The position numbers were made by a program, and so were the translations under genes. This document shows positions 24,021 through 33,106 of a DNA stretch of 64,000 nt, one piece after another; within the stretch, counting starts at the first letter, position 1, and each line of letters opens with the position of its first letter. The notes beneath the pieces are model-generated. The model saw nothing but the letters and a program-made list of their open reading frames with translations, was not told where the DNA came from and searched no databases. The stretch comes from Streptomyces sp. NBC_01016 (GTDB lineage: Bacteria > Actinomycetota > Actinomycetes > Streptomycetales > Streptomycetaceae), in the NCBI RefSeq assembly GCF_026341035.1, contig NZ_JAPEOQ010000002.1, positions 124,001 through 188,000 of the forward strand, in the 5' to 3' direction.

Positions 24021-27000
24021 TCAGACATTGGAGGGCCGTTTACCCCAGCTGTAGTGCTCCGAGGTTCCGGGGACCTTACCGTTTCGGAGGTCGTCGGGGC
24101 CGTTGTCGGGGCGCACGTTGAAGTGCGGCCCCTGGTTTCCGGGGGTGCCCTTGGGACCGTAAATGTGGCCGGCGCCGTGGTCCTGGATGGCCACCTTTCT
24201 GCCGTCGCCGAGCGTGTAGTGGAGCTGGCGGGTCTCGAACGGCTCGCCGTTCTTCAAGACATTTGCGCCCTTACCGTCCGTCATGTTCGGGCGAGTGATG
24301 TAGTCGGGCAGCTGATCCTTCTTGATGCCCAGATCCCGCTTGGCCGCCACGAACGCGCCGCGCTTGGTGGGAAGGTGCTGATTCTGAGGGACCGACGAGC
24401 AGCTCTCCGGAGCGAGGCCGAGCACGTCGACCCAGGTGTGCGGGTTGTGGACGTACGTGACCGGGTTGTCGGCCGGCGCGAGGCCCAGCGGGTCGGGGGA
24501 GGCGTAGCGCGCGGTCTCGGGGTCGTAGTGGCGGAAGTAGTTGTAGTGGAGGCCGGTCTCGGTGTCCTCGTACTGGCCGGGGAAGCGCAGCGGCGTCAGC
24601 GCGACGGCGTCCCGGTTGCGGCTGGTGGTGCCCCACAGGGTGGCGCGGGAGCGCCAGGCGATGTCGCCCCGCTCGTCGACCAGTTCGGTGGGGGCGCCCA
24701 CCAGGTCGGTGACGATCGAGAAGAACCGCGAGTCGTACTCCTCCTGCGTCCTCGGGTCCTGGGTCCGCGGCCTGCGCTCCAGCTGGGTCAGGGGACGGTG
24801 GCCCTCGTGGTCCCAGGTGGTGGTGACGCCGGTGGTGCTTTCGGTCTGCTCGGCGAGGCGGGTCTCGTCCCACGTGAAGCGGACCGTCTCCGCCACCGAA
24901 CCGTCTTCCGCCACGCGGTACTTGGCGGTGCGGCGGCCCATCGGGTCGTACGTGTAGCGCCACTGGGTGCCGTCGGGCGTCATGCACACGGTGAGCCGGT
25001 CCTCGGCGTCCCACGTGTAGCGCCAGGTGTCGGGCTTCTTCGACAGGCGGCGCTTCTGGCGCAGCACCATGCGGCCCGCGGCGTCGTACTCGTAGCGCAC
25101 GCCTCCAGCCGCCTGGACGCGGGTGCCGGTGTAGGTGCGCTCGCCGCGGGCCTCGGTGCGGCCGGCCTTCTCCGGCCACGTCGCCGACGTCTGGTTGCCC
25201 GCCTGGTCGTAGGCGTAGGACTCGGTCCAGTTCTCGGCGGTGACCGTCAACGGGCGCCCGGCCGGGTCGAGTTCCATCTGCCGGGTCCGGCCCGTGACGG
25301 CCTCCGTCTCGGATGTGAGCAGGTCGTCGCCGCGATAGGTGTAGCGACGGTCGCGCAGCGCCCGGCCGGAGGCGGTGAGGCCGCGGGTGACGGCGCGCCC
25401 TGCCAGGTCCCAAGCGGTCGTGGCGGCCACGGTCTCCGCGCCCCAGGCACGTGCCAGCTCCCGGCCGAGCGCGTCGTGGCTGAAGGCCACGCGGTGCCCG
25501 TCGATCGAGAGGCCGTCGCGGTTCCCCCGGTCGTCGTAGGTGAGTTCGGTGACGACGCCGGTGGGGGTGGTGCGGGAGGTGCGGCGGCCGAGGACGTCGT
25601 AGCCGAACGCGGTGCGGCGGCCGTCCACGGTCTCGGCGAGCACCCGGCCCATGACGTCCCGCTCGAACTCCACCGTCGACTCGGCGGAGGACATCCGGGT
25701 GAGCTCCCCGGCCAGGTCGTAGTCGTAGGACGTGACCGTCCCCGCCACGTCCTTGCGCACGAGTTCGCCGACGGAGTTGTACTCGAAGGCGATCTCCTCG
25801 CCCAGCGGCGTCGTACGGACGACCGTGCGGCCCGACGCGTCGTGGGCGTAGCCGACCTCACGGTCGTCGAAGTCGGACTCGCGTATCAGGCGGCCCGCCC
25901 CGTCGTACGTGTAGTCCCAGGTCAGGCCCTGCGGGTTGGTGACCTGCGTGAGGCGCCGCTCCCGGTCGTAGCCGAAGGTGTGGCGCACCCCGTCGGGCCC
26001 GGTGCGGGCCGCGACCAGGTCGAAGTGGGTGTACTCGTAGCGGGTGGTGGCCCCCGCCGGGTTGGTGGCGGAGCAGCAGTTGCCCTCCCCGTCCCACGTC
26101 CTGTGCTCGACGCGGCCGTCGGGCCCGGTGCGCTTGGCCAGCAGCCCCTCGACGGTCCACTCGCTGCGCACGACGGCGCCCAGCGGATCGGTGAGGGCGA
26201 CGATGCGGCCGAAGGCGTCGCGCTCGGCCGTCGTCCTGCTCCCGTCACCCCGGTCGCGGGCCACGGTGAGCCCCGCGGCATCGGTCTCGTACGTGACGAC
26301 CGCTCCCGTCGGGTCCGTGACGGAGGCGAGGGCCCCGGTGCCGTGCCGGGCCAGCCGGTGGGTGGACCCGTCGGCCGCGATGAAGGCGACGAGGTTGCCC
26401 CGCTCGTCGAACTCCTGCCGCGAGACGTCGCCGTCCGGACCCGTCTCCGTGACCGCCAGGTTCAGCTCGTTGTACGCCGTCGTGGACCTGCTGCCGTCCG
26501 GGAGCTCGACGACCGTGGAGTTGTGTGCCCGGTCGTATTCGTAGCGGGTGGTGTTGCCGAGGGCGTCGGTGCGGGCCAGCAGGTTGTCGTAGCGGTCCCA
26601 CTCGGAGGTGGTGGTGTGGCCCAGGGGGTCCGTCTCACCGACGACTTGGTGGTGGTCGTTGAGCTGGTAGATGTGCGTGGCGCCCACGGCGTCCGTGTAG
26701 TGCGTGCGCCGCTGCTCGAGGTCGTACGACCAGCTCGAGGAGAGGTACCCCTCGGGGCCGACGGTCTCGGTGATGCGGTTGGCGTCGTCGTAGACGTACC
26801 GGTAGGTCGAGTTGTTCCGGTCCGTCCAGGAGGTGAGGCGGTGTTGGTCGTCGTAGCCGAACACCATTGGCTTGCGGGATGAGTTGATGACGTGCGTGAG
26901 GTTGCCGTCCGCGTCGTGTTCGTAGGACATGACCTCGACGGGGCCCTCGGGCGTGGCGACCGAGAGGCCGGTGATCAACCCGGCGATGCAGCGGACCTCG

Positions 27001-28496
27001 ACGCGGTAGCCGCCGGAGTGAAGGAGCTCGGTCGGGGTGCCGTCCTCCAGACGGGAGACGGTGACCTCGTTGTCGTTCCGGTCGTGCCAACGGGTCAGCC
27101 AGTACAGGCCGTTCTCGTCGTCGGGGTGATCCGCGAAGGTCTGGACGACACCCGTGTGAGGGTCGGTGACGCGGTACGTGACCCGGCCCGTGACGTCGTC
27201 CGTTCCCGCGCAGGTCAGCGGCATGCGGTCGCCTTCCTCGGGCCACACCGGCTCGTCGGACTCGGCGTTGGGAAGGCTGGGATAGGTCAGGATCGACCCG
27301 TCCTCGCGGGTCCACCACACGTGCCCCCGGTCGTCGATCTCCAGGCGCTCGTCGAGGGTGGAGGCCCAGGAGGGGCCGAAGAACTGGCCGCAGCGGTAGG
27401 TCGACAGATGCGTACGGGAGATCGCCAGCGGCAGCACGCCGGGCAGCGACAGATCGGTCTGCGGCAGCACCATCTCACCGCTGGCCACGTCGACCGGGTC
27501 GGTCTTGCACTTACGGCTGCCCAGCCCCCGGCCCACGCCACGAGCGTCGCCCGCCTTGGCCGAGGCGGGCTTGACGCCCTTGAGGGCCGACCCGATTCCC
27601 TTGATTCCCTTGAGCAGCGCGCCGCCGCCCGCGACCAGGCCCACGACGCCGAGGATGATCTCGCCGATGTCCCAGTCGCCTGTCTCGACCATGATCGAGA
27701 TATTGATGGCCAGTGACGCGACGCCGGCGACGACGGCGCCGATCGTGAGCGCGATGCCGAGCCCCTGAAGCCCGGGAATCAGCATCGCCAGCACACCCAA
27801 CACCGCGCTGATGATCGCGAGCGCCTTGCTGAACGCCTTCTTGATCTTGTCCCAGAGGCTGTAGCCGGCGACGGACTCGCCCCGCGCGTCGTCCAACTTC
27901 TGCGCCGCTACGGACGCGTCCTCCTCACGCACCTGCCGCGCATCCTCGGCGAGCATGCGGGCCGCGTCGAGATCCGCCTGCGCGTCATCGGCCTGCGCCT
28001 GTGCGCCGGACTGCTTGCTGTGCGCCTCGTCCAGGGCGCGCCGGGTGCTGGCCCGTGCCGCCTTGTCGTCCGGCGGATGCTTCTGGCCGTCGAGGTGACT
28101 GATGTCGGCAGTGAGCGCACTCACCACATCGGTGGCCGAATCGAGCCGCGCCTTGGCCTCACGCCCCTTCTCCAGGGCGTTGTCGGCGTTGCGCTGCTGA
28201 TCGCGCAGCGAGTGCACGTACGTGTCCAGGGCGCCGGCCGCCTGGTCGTACGAGCTGTGCAGTTTGCGTACTTGCTCGGCCAGGTCGCCCAGCTTGTCCC
28301 GGAGCTTGTCCATCGTCTTGCCCTCGCCGGTCTGGTTGTTCTCCAGACCGGAGACGAGGGGCAGGGCATCGCCCGCGTTGTCCGCTACGGAGCGGTACTG
28401 GCGGGCGAGGTCTCCGAGCATGTCCGCATCACCCGGGGTCGGGTCGTCCGAGAACCCGAAGACGTCTTCCCAATCGGACACCGCAGGGCGCGCCAT
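24021..28496 (-). CDS. Type VII-associated Rhs/YD-repeat polymorphic toxin 2, HNH-nuclease-like tip
   Basis: The ATG at 28496 gives 1491 residues; the frame upstream to 28955 belongs to another gene's shadow. Architecture matches the neighbouring paralogue: helical type VII targeting segment, coiled coil, hydrophobic stretch, DUF6531 start, YD repeats and RHS core ending in WVDVLGL. The N-terminal 330 residues and the C-terminal core are nearly identical to the first toxin, while the central YD region differs. The tip of about 150 residues is unrelated. It contains FETRQLHY, IQDHGAGHIYG and GPHFNVRP, a Glu/His pattern resembling HNH/endonuclease VII toxins (EHHH type; Ntox24-like is an alternative). 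It starts 10 bases after the preceding accessory gene, so they share a transcript. Confidence 0.85.
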   Translation of the reverse strand: MARPAVSDWEDVFGFSDDPTPGDADMLGDLARQYRSVADNAGDALPLVSGLENNQTGEGKTMDKLRDKLGDLAEQVRKLHSSYDQAAGALDTYVHSLRDQQRNADNALEKGREAKARLDSATDVVSALTADISHLDGQKHPPDDKAARASTRRALDEAHSKQSGAQAQADDAQADLDAARMLAEDARQVREEDASVAAQKLDDARGESVAGYSLWDKIKKAFSKALAIISAVLGVLAMLIPGLQGLGIALTIGAVVAGVASLAINISIMVETGDWDIGEIILGVVGLVAGGGALLKGIKGIGSALKGVKPASAKAGDARGVGRGLGSRKCKTDPVDVASGEMVLPQTDLSLPGVLPLAISRTHLSTYRCGQFFGPSWASTLDERLEIDDRGHVWWTREDGSILTYPSLPNAESDEPVWPEEGDRMPLTCAGTDDVTGRVTYRVTDPHTGVVQTFADHPDDENGLYWLTRWHDRNDNEVTVSRLEDGTPTELLHSGGYRVEVRCIAGLITGLSVATPEGPVEVMSYEHDADGNLTHVINSSRKPMVFGYDDQHRLTSWTDRNNSTYRYVYDDANRITETVGPEGYLSSSWSYDLEQRRTHYTDAVGATHIYQLNDHHQVVGETDPLGHTTTSEWDRYDNLLARTDALGNTTRYEYDRAHNSTVVELPDGSRSTTAYNELNLAVTETGPDGDVSRQEFDERGNLVAFIAADGSTHRLARHGTGALASVTDPTGAVVTYETDAAGLTVARDRGDGSRTTAERDAFGRIVALTDPLGAVVRSEWTVEGLLAKRTGPDGRVEHRTWDGEGNCCSATNPAGATTRYEYTHFDLVAARTGPDGVRHTFGYDRERRLTQVTNPQGLTWDYTYDGAGRLIRESDFDDREVGYAHDASGRTVVRTTPLGEEIAFEYNSVGELVRKDVAGTVTSYDYDLAGELTRMSSAESTVEFERDVMGRVLAETVDGRRTAFGYDVLGRRTSRTTPTGVVTELTYDDRGNRDGLSIDGHRVAFSHDALGRELARAWGAETVAATTAWDLAGRAVTRGLTASGRALRDRRYTYRGDDLLTSETEAVTGRTRQMELDPAGRPLTVTAENWTESYAYDQAGNQTSATWPEKAGRTEARGERTYTGTRVQAAGGVRYEYDAAGRMVLRQKRRLSKKPDTWRYTWDAEDRLTVCMTPDGTQWRYTYDPMGRRTAKYRVAEDGSVAETVRFTWDETRLAEQTESTTGVTTTWDHEGHRPLTQLERRPRTQDPRTQEEYDSRFFSIVTDLVGAPTELVDERGDIAWRSRATLWGTTSRNRDAVALTPLRFPGQYEDTETGLHYNYFRHYDPETARYASPDPLGLAPADNPVTYVHNPHTWVDVLGLAPESCSSVPQNQHLPTKRGAFVAAKRDLGIKKDQLPDYITRPNMTDGKGANVLKNGEPFETRQLHYTLGDGRKVAIQDHGAGHIYGPKGTPGNQGPHFNVRPDNGPDDLRNGKVPGTSEHYSWGKRPSNV

Positions 28497-28506
28497 GGCC
28501 GCGACC

Positions 28507-29229
28507 TCACTTTCCCTGTTCTGTTGCGCCCATGGGGCTTGCGTCGGCGGCTTCCGCGGCCGTATCGGACGGGTCACCGAAACGGAGCGACTCCGCGATC
28601 GCGTCGAAGACCTCGTAGAACTGTTCCGCCAGATCCACGTTGGGGGTGGAGCTGGCGAGCACCAGATAGTCGTGGCTGTTCGGCACCTGGACCAGGGTGT
28701 GCCGGACCGCGGTGGGCACCCGCGTCCCGTTGTAGTCGATGTCCTCGATACGGGAGATCCGCCCGGCCGCCCCGACGTGCGGCAGCTCCACGAACTCCAC
28801 CTCGCCGGGCGGCAGTCCGCTGCCTTCCGCGTCGGTGCCGAGCTGGACGCCCGCGGCCATGACGAGGTCCGCCAGGTCCTCCGCCTCCTCCTCGGGGACG
28901 GAGATCCGCAGCACCACCGTGGTGGCGCTGAGCACCAGCGGGCCGCTGCCCGCACGCAGAATCCTGAGCATGCCCGACGCCCGCAGCGCGCCCTTCGCGT
29001 GCGCCTCGCGGGCGATGCGCCGCGTGCTGCGGATCAGCCCGTCCACCTGCTCGCGGGTCAGCTGCGGGGCCTTCTCCACCTGTGCCTCGATACGGCGGCG
29101 GATCGACGCGTCCCGGGTGTTCGGGTCGAGGTCGAGGTGCCACCACGAGTCGGGGAACCTCAGGCTGTACTCCGCGGGCGCGGCCGTTTCCGGCCGCTCC
29201 GTTCCCGGTTCCGTACCCGGCTCCGTCAT
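28507..29229 (-). CDS. Type VII locus accessory protein, unknown
   Basis: A 240-residue soluble protein with no signal peptide, encoded between the WXG100 pair and the Rhs toxins. GGAAGGG upstream supports the ATG at 29229. The N-terminal half is helical and acidic/basic mixed; the C-terminal half alternates strands and helices. A run of small hydrophobics near residues 115-135 is not long enough for a clear membrane span. Its place before the secreted toxin suggests a chaperone or adaptor in the manner of EspG-like proteins, but no family is recognised and the role is inferred. Confidence 0.65.
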   Translation of the reverse strand: MTEPGTEPGTERPETAAPAEYSLRFPDSWWHLDLDPNTRDASIRRRIEAQVEKAPQLTREQVDGLIRSTRRIAREAHAKGALRASGMLRILRAGSGPLVLSATTVVLRISVPEEEAEDLADLVMAAGVQLGTDAEGSGLPPGEVEFVELPHVGAAGRISRIEDIDYNGTRVPTAVRHTLVQVPNSHDYLVLASSTPNVDLAEQFYEVFDAIAESLRFGDPSDTAAEAADASPMGATEQGK

Positions 29230-29273
29230 GGTGCTTTTCCCTTCCGCGTGACGTTCTTCGCGACGTTCCTCCG

Positions 29274-29591
29274 TCACGCGTCCTGCTTCTCTTCGTCCAG
29301 CGACTTGATGGTCTCGTCGTCGGTCTGCGTGAAGTTCTCGGCGATCGTGTCCGTGTTGTCGGAGAACTTCTTCACGTTGTCGTGAACCCGCTCGTGACCC
29401 GCCACCCACGCCTTGTCGAACGCGTCGAGGGCGTCCGCGAGCTTGCTGTCGCCGGCCAGGCTCTTGAAATCCCCGTCGTCGCCGGCGGCGTGGTAGAGCG
29501 TCGCGGAGTTGCCGATCAGATCCCCGATGTTCTGGAGCTCCTTGGCGGTGTCCTTCAGATCCTGCACGGGAACGCTGATGCGACCACTCAT
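29274..29591 (-). CDS. WXG100-like secreted protein B
   Basis: A 105-residue, all-helical protein of WXG100 size with a central tryptophan in KAWVAGHERV where the turn of the helical hairpin is expected; the exact WXG is replaced. An acidic C-terminal tail is present. It follows a second WXG100-type gene after a hairpin and precedes the accessory and Rhs genes, so the two small proteins likely form the secreted heterodimer of this type VII locus or partner the Rhs targeting domains. Confidence 0.8.
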   Translation of the reverse strand: MSGRISVPVQDLKDTAKELQNIGDLIGNSATLYHAAGDDGDFKSLAGDSKLADALDAFDKAWVAGHERVHDNVKKFSDNTDTIAENFTQTDDETIKSLDEEKQDA

Positions 29592-29616
29592 CGGTGTCTC
29601 CTCTCCTGTCCCAGCC

Positions 29617-29653
29617 GCCCGGCCCCGCCCTCACGGGGAGAGCGGGGCCGGGC
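29617..29653 (-). terminator. Hairpin between the two WXG100 genes (attenuator)
   Basis: A perfect 12-base stem (GCCCGGCCCCGC with its complement) closes a 13-base loop in the 75-base gap between the WXG100 genes. Without a T-run it may terminate only part of the transcripts or protect the upstream message. Either would give more of the first WXG100 protein than of the toxins. Confidence 0.6.
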
Positions 29654-29666
29654 GATGCGGGGCGCT

Positions 29667-29966
29667 TCAGCCGATGGAGCCGGCCGTCTGGTCGTCGGTG
29701 TCGACGAACGCGTCGGCGACCTGCTTGATGAACTCGCTGACACCCTGCAGACCCTCGATGGCCTTCTCGGTGCCGTTCTTGTACTCCTCCCAGTACGGGC
29801 GGAACTTGCTCTCGGAGCCCGGCGTCGCGTACGCCGCCTCGACCATCTCGTCCATCTTCGTGTTGGCCTCGTGCAGGCTCTGCTGCATGAGTTCCTTCTG
29901 GTTCTGCAGCCAGGTGGACGCCTCGCGCATCTCGTCCGGGCTGATCTGAATGTTGCCGCCGGCCAT
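29667..29966 (-). CDS. WXG100-like secreted protein A
   Basis: A 99-residue helical-hairpin protein with a central W in FRPYWEEYKNGT at the WXG position and a C-terminal helix ending in an acidic tail. AAGGA lies about six bases before the ATG. It is the first gene of the minus-strand type VII operon (WXG100-A, WXG100-B, accessory protein, two Rhs toxins), divergent from a LuxR-type regulator. As with other ESX substrates it needs no signal peptide and would be exported by the EccC motor. Confidence 0.82.
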   Translation of the reverse strand: MAGGNIQISPDEMREASTWLQNQKELMQQSLHEANTKMDEMVEAAYATPGSESKFRPYWEEYKNGTEKAIEGLQGVSEFIKQVADAFVDTDDQTAGSIG

Positions 29967-30228
29967 CTCGGTTCCTTCTCTCGTCTCGATTCGCCCGCGG
30001 TCCTAGATCCGCGCACACCGGGGTCTACGGGGCACCTGGCCAGGCGGTTCATGGCTGTTGCCGAACGGTGACGAAAGAAGGGGCCGGCAAGCGATCAAGG
30101 GGGCCGTTCCACCCTGTGAGCACCTACTGGTCGGCCGCTCGAAAGCTCTGTTAACGTTCCGGCCGGGTTACGGCAACGGGGCTGTTCTCTGGTTCTTTAC
30201 ATTGTGGGAACGGGAACGTGGGAGCACC

Positions 30229-31251
30229 ATGGGCCGCTTGGTGTGGGACAGCCTGACCGATCTGAGACTTCAGCCGGGTGACGGACTCGTATACGAGCGG
30301 GTGCTCGACGGCACCCCCTTCGACGTGCCGGCGCTGGCCGCGGAACTGGGCATCACCGACAGCGATGTGACCGAGTCACTGGCGCGGCTGCTGGGTCTCG
30401 GCCTGCTGCACCAGGAGGATCCCGACTGCCACCGCTATGCGCCGGTCGGCCCGGAGTCCGCGGCGCTGCTGACCCTGCTGCCGCTGGAGACGGAGCTGCG
30501 CAAGCAGACCGAGCTGATCGCGCACGCCCGCCGCGACCTGGAGAGCCTGGCCCCCGTCTACCACAACAGCCTGGCCTGGCGGCAGCGCGCCAAGGGCGTG
30601 CAGGTGCTCACGGAACTCCAGGACGTGCGCAACGTGTTGGCCGAGCGCGCCGCCAACTGCCAGGAGGAGGTCCTCACCGCGCAGCCCGGCGGAGGCCGCC
30701 GCACCGAGGTCCTCGAGGAGGCGATCGAGCGGGACGAGGCGATGCTGGGCCGGGGCGTACGGATGCGCACGCTCTACCAGCACAGCGCCCGCTTCAGCCT
30801 GCCGACGGCCGCCTACGTCGAGCGGATCACCCACAAGGGCGGCGAAGTGCGCACCGCGTCGGCCGAGTTCATGCGGCTGATCGTGTTCGACCGCCGGGTC
30901 GCGGTGATCTCCCACGCGGGCAACAACCTGGGCGCGGTGCTCATCGAGGAACCCAGCGTCGTGAACTTCGCCGTGCAGGCCTTCGAGCATGTGTGGTTCA
31001 ACGCCGATCCGTTCGAGGTCGACACCTCGCGCGAGCGCATGGAAGTGCTGTCGGAGGACGTCGACAAGGCGCTGCTGAGGCTGCTGGCCAGCGGCATGGA
31101 CGATGCCGCCATCGCCCGCAGGCTGGGTGTCTCGTTACGCACCTGCCAGCGCCGGGTCTCCCGCATCCTCGACGGGCTCGGCGCCCGCAGCCGCTTCCAG
31201 GCCGGCTATCTCATCCACAAGCACGGGCTGCTGGCCGAACCCGCCAAGTGA
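30229..31251 (+). CDS. LuxR-type helix-turn-helix regulator
   Basis: The ATG at 30229, preceded by GGGAG, gives 340 residues. The N-terminal region looks like a winged helix (about 20-70, ALAAELGITDSDVTESLARLLGLGLL). The middle resembles the phospholipase-D-like/TrmB sensor fold seen in many actinobacterial regulators. The C-terminus is a LuxR-type HTH (DDAAIARRLGVSLRTCQRRVSRIL). It is divergent from the WXG100/Rhs operon and convergent with the glutamate mutase operon, ending four bases from the mutase stop. It could control either; divergence from the type VII operon makes that target the more likely. Confidence 0.82.
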   Translation: MGRLVWDSLTDLRLQPGDGLVYERVLDGTPFDVPALAAELGITDSDVTESLARLLGLGLLHQEDPDCHRYAPVGPESAALLTLLPLETELRKQTELIAHARRDLESLAPVYHNSLAWRQRAKGVQVLTELQDVRNVLAERAANCQEEVLTAQPGGGRRTEVLEEAIERDEAMLGRGVRMRTLYQHSARFSLPTAAYVERITHKGGEVRTASAEFMRLIVFDRRVAVISHAGNNLGAVLIEEPSVVNFAVQAFEHVWFNADPFEVDTSRERMEVLSEDVDKALLRLLASGMDDAAIARRLGVSLRTCQRRVSRILDGLGARSRFQAGYLIHKHGLLAEPAK

Positions 31252-31254
31252 CCC

Positions 31255-32598
31255 TCACAGGCGGTGGTTCGGCTCCCCGAACAGCCGCGGGAAGTGGTCG
31301 ATGTCCCTGGTGAGGGCCTCGTACAGGTCCGTGGGCCGGGTCCGCAGCGCGTCGGTGTTCCGGTCCCGCAGGTGCCGTGGCAGGGGCAGCGCGCCCGCGG
31401 ACAGGATGCGGATCGCGCCGTCCCGCGCACGGCCCGGGATCACCGCCGAGCGGGCATGCCGGCTGGCGCTGAACGGGATGTCCAGGGTGCCGTCGGCGAA
31501 GGCGGCGGCGATGGCCTCGTGGAGGCCGAGGCGGCTGTCGAGCACCGGCGCCACCAGCGCGTCGACCTCGGCGAGCAGCCACTCCAGTTCCTCGGCGATC
31601 CTTGCCTCGTCGAGCCGCCACCCCGCGAGCAGCGGCGAGTTGGCGCGGGCGGCGAGGTGCAGACCGTCGACGATGGCGCGGGTGTCGGGGATGCCGTACG
31701 CCTCCTGGTACGTCTTGGTGATCAGCTTGGTCGCGCCGCCGTACCGGGCGACGAGCGCGCCGTAGAGGATGAGGTCCTCGGCGTGCGCGCGCTCGCGCGG
31801 GTAGACGCCCATGAACTCGTGCAGCACCGCGTGGACCTCGACGCCGGCCGGCAGATGGCGGGCGGCGAGCAGCGGGATGGCCCGCAGCGCCGCCACGTCC
31901 TGCTCGGCGTGGCCGCCCTGCGGGTAGGCGACCGAGATGCAGCGCACCCCCTCGCGGGCGGCGGCGACCGCCTCCAGGACGCTGACGGCGAGACTGACCG
32001 AGGGTGGCATCAGGACGGCCGTGAGCGTGCCGAACAGCTCACGGTCCACGACGAGGCCGAGCTCGGCCAGCTCGCCGCAGGCCGCGTCGACCTCGCGCCA
32101 CGCGGCCAGGGACCGTTCGAGCGGCACGTCCTTGGAGTACGGCAGGTTGTACGAGATGCCGCCGCCCTCGAAGGACGTGATGCCGGCGGCGACGGCCGTG
32201 CGGAACAGCGTCCGGGCGTCGGGGGAGCCGTGCCGGACCTCCAGGGGCGCGCGGACCGCCTCGTTGAGCTCGCGGCCGCGCCGCCAGCCGTGCGAGACCA
32301 GCGGATAGCCGTTCAGGTCGGCCGGGTTGCGGTCGAGGACCGACCGGGCGTGGTCGAAGCGGCCGAGGCGGGTGTGCGCGTCGATGGTGAGCGACAGGAC
32401 GTCGGGGGCGGCGTGTCGCTCGATGTCCTTGAGCAGCGTGGACATCTGGGGGTGCGAGCCGACCCCGCAGCGCGGCTGGAGGGCCAGGCGGCCGGCGGCC
32501 CTGGCCTCCCGCAGCACGTCGGCGACGGTGGCCTTCCCCAACGCGCCGACGTACGCGACGGATTCGTGGAGCGTCGGGAGTTCGGTGGCGGTCGTCAC
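31255..32598 (-). CDS. glmE: Methylaspartate (glutamate) mutase catalytic subunit E
   Basis: This 447-residue protein matches the epsilon chain of adenosylcobalamin-dependent glutamate mutase, which interconverts L-glutamate and (2S,3S)-3-methylaspartate. Family landmarks include LQPRCGVGSHPQM near the N-terminus and TSFEGGGISYNLPYSKDVPL, which lines the substrate site. It overlaps the small cobalamin-binding subunit gene by four bases (ATGA), so the two subunits are co-translated. A GlmL/MutL-type reactivation protein is absent. It ends the minus-strand biosynthetic operon, pointing to 3-methylaspartate as a building block. Confidence 0.9.
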   Translation of the reverse strand: MTTATELPTLHESVAYVGALGKATVADVLREARAAGRLALQPRCGVGSHPQMSTLLKDIERHAAPDVLSLTIDAHTRLGRFDHARSVLDRNPADLNGYPLVSHGWRRGRELNEAVRAPLEVRHGSPDARTLFRTAVAAGITSFEGGGISYNLPYSKDVPLERSLAAWREVDAACGELAELGLVVDRELFGTLTAVLMPPSVSLAVSVLEAVAAAREGVRCISVAYPQGGHAEQDVAALRAIPLLAARHLPAGVEVHAVLHEFMGVYPRERAHAEDLILYGALVARYGGATKLITKTYQEAYGIPDTRAIVDGLHLAARANSPLLAGWRLDEARIAEELEWLLAEVDALVAPVLDSRLGLHEAIAAAFADGTLDIPFSASRHARSAVIPGRARDGAIRILSAGALPLPRHLRDRNTDALRTRPTDLYEALTRDIDHFPRLFGEPNHRL

Positions 32599-33062
32599 GA
32601 GGCACCCGCCGGCGTCGGGGCCGAAGTCGGTGCCGGAGCCGGAGTCGCGGCCGGGGCCGGCGTCGGGGCCGCCAACTCGTCGAGTACGGCAGGCAGTTCG
32701 GACGCGTCGTTCAGTACGCGGTGGACCCCGATGGCGTAGAGCCGCTCGATGTCGGCGGACTGTTTGCGGCTGCCCACGGAGAGGTTGCCGCCCACCAGGA
32801 CCGGACAGCCGAGCAGGCCCCGGGCGCGCGCCTCGGGGAGGTCCAGCAGATCCTCGTACGCATGGCCGTTGAGGCTGCCGATCAGGACGGCCTCTGCGTC
32901 GGGGTGCTCGCGGTGGGCGGCGGCGAACTCGTCGACGGTCGTGCAGGTGCCCAGGTTGATCACCTGGAATCCACGGGCGCGCAGGGTGTGCGCGATGAGC
33001 TGGTTGGCCACGGCATGGCTGTCGCTCGCGGCGACGCCGAGGATCACGGTGCGTCTGTGCAT
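32595..33062 (-). CDS. glmS: Methylaspartate mutase cobalamin-binding subunit S
   Basis: With the ATG at 33062 the protein has 155 residues, close to the usual 137 plus a proline/alanine-rich tail. It has the B12-binding Rossmann-like domain: the SDSHAVAN loop corresponds to the DxHxxG cobalamin-ligand motif, with the axial histidine kept but the glycine replaced by alanine. GSLNGHAYEDL and VGGNLSVG follow as in MutS. It pairs with the E subunit downstream. The C-terminal 25 residues of alternating Ala/Pro/Thr are an unusual low-complexity addition. Confidence 0.87.
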   Translation of the reverse strand: MHRRTVILGVAASDSHAVANQLIAHTLRARGFQVINLGTCTTVDEFAAAHREHPDAEAVLIGSLNGHAYEDLLDLPEARARGLLGCPVLVGGNLSVGSRKQSADIERLYAIGVHRVLNDASELPAVLDELAAPTPAPAATPAPAPTSAPTPAGAS

Positions 33063-33106
33063 GGGGCGGCTCCGGTCGGATCTGGGCGGCTCTCGGACGG
33101 GGAGGG

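Noticed and set aside
29881..29966. CRISPR-like array
   Set aside because: Checked here and elsewhere for regularly spaced repeats; only coding repeats (YD, TPR) and short microsatellites were seen.
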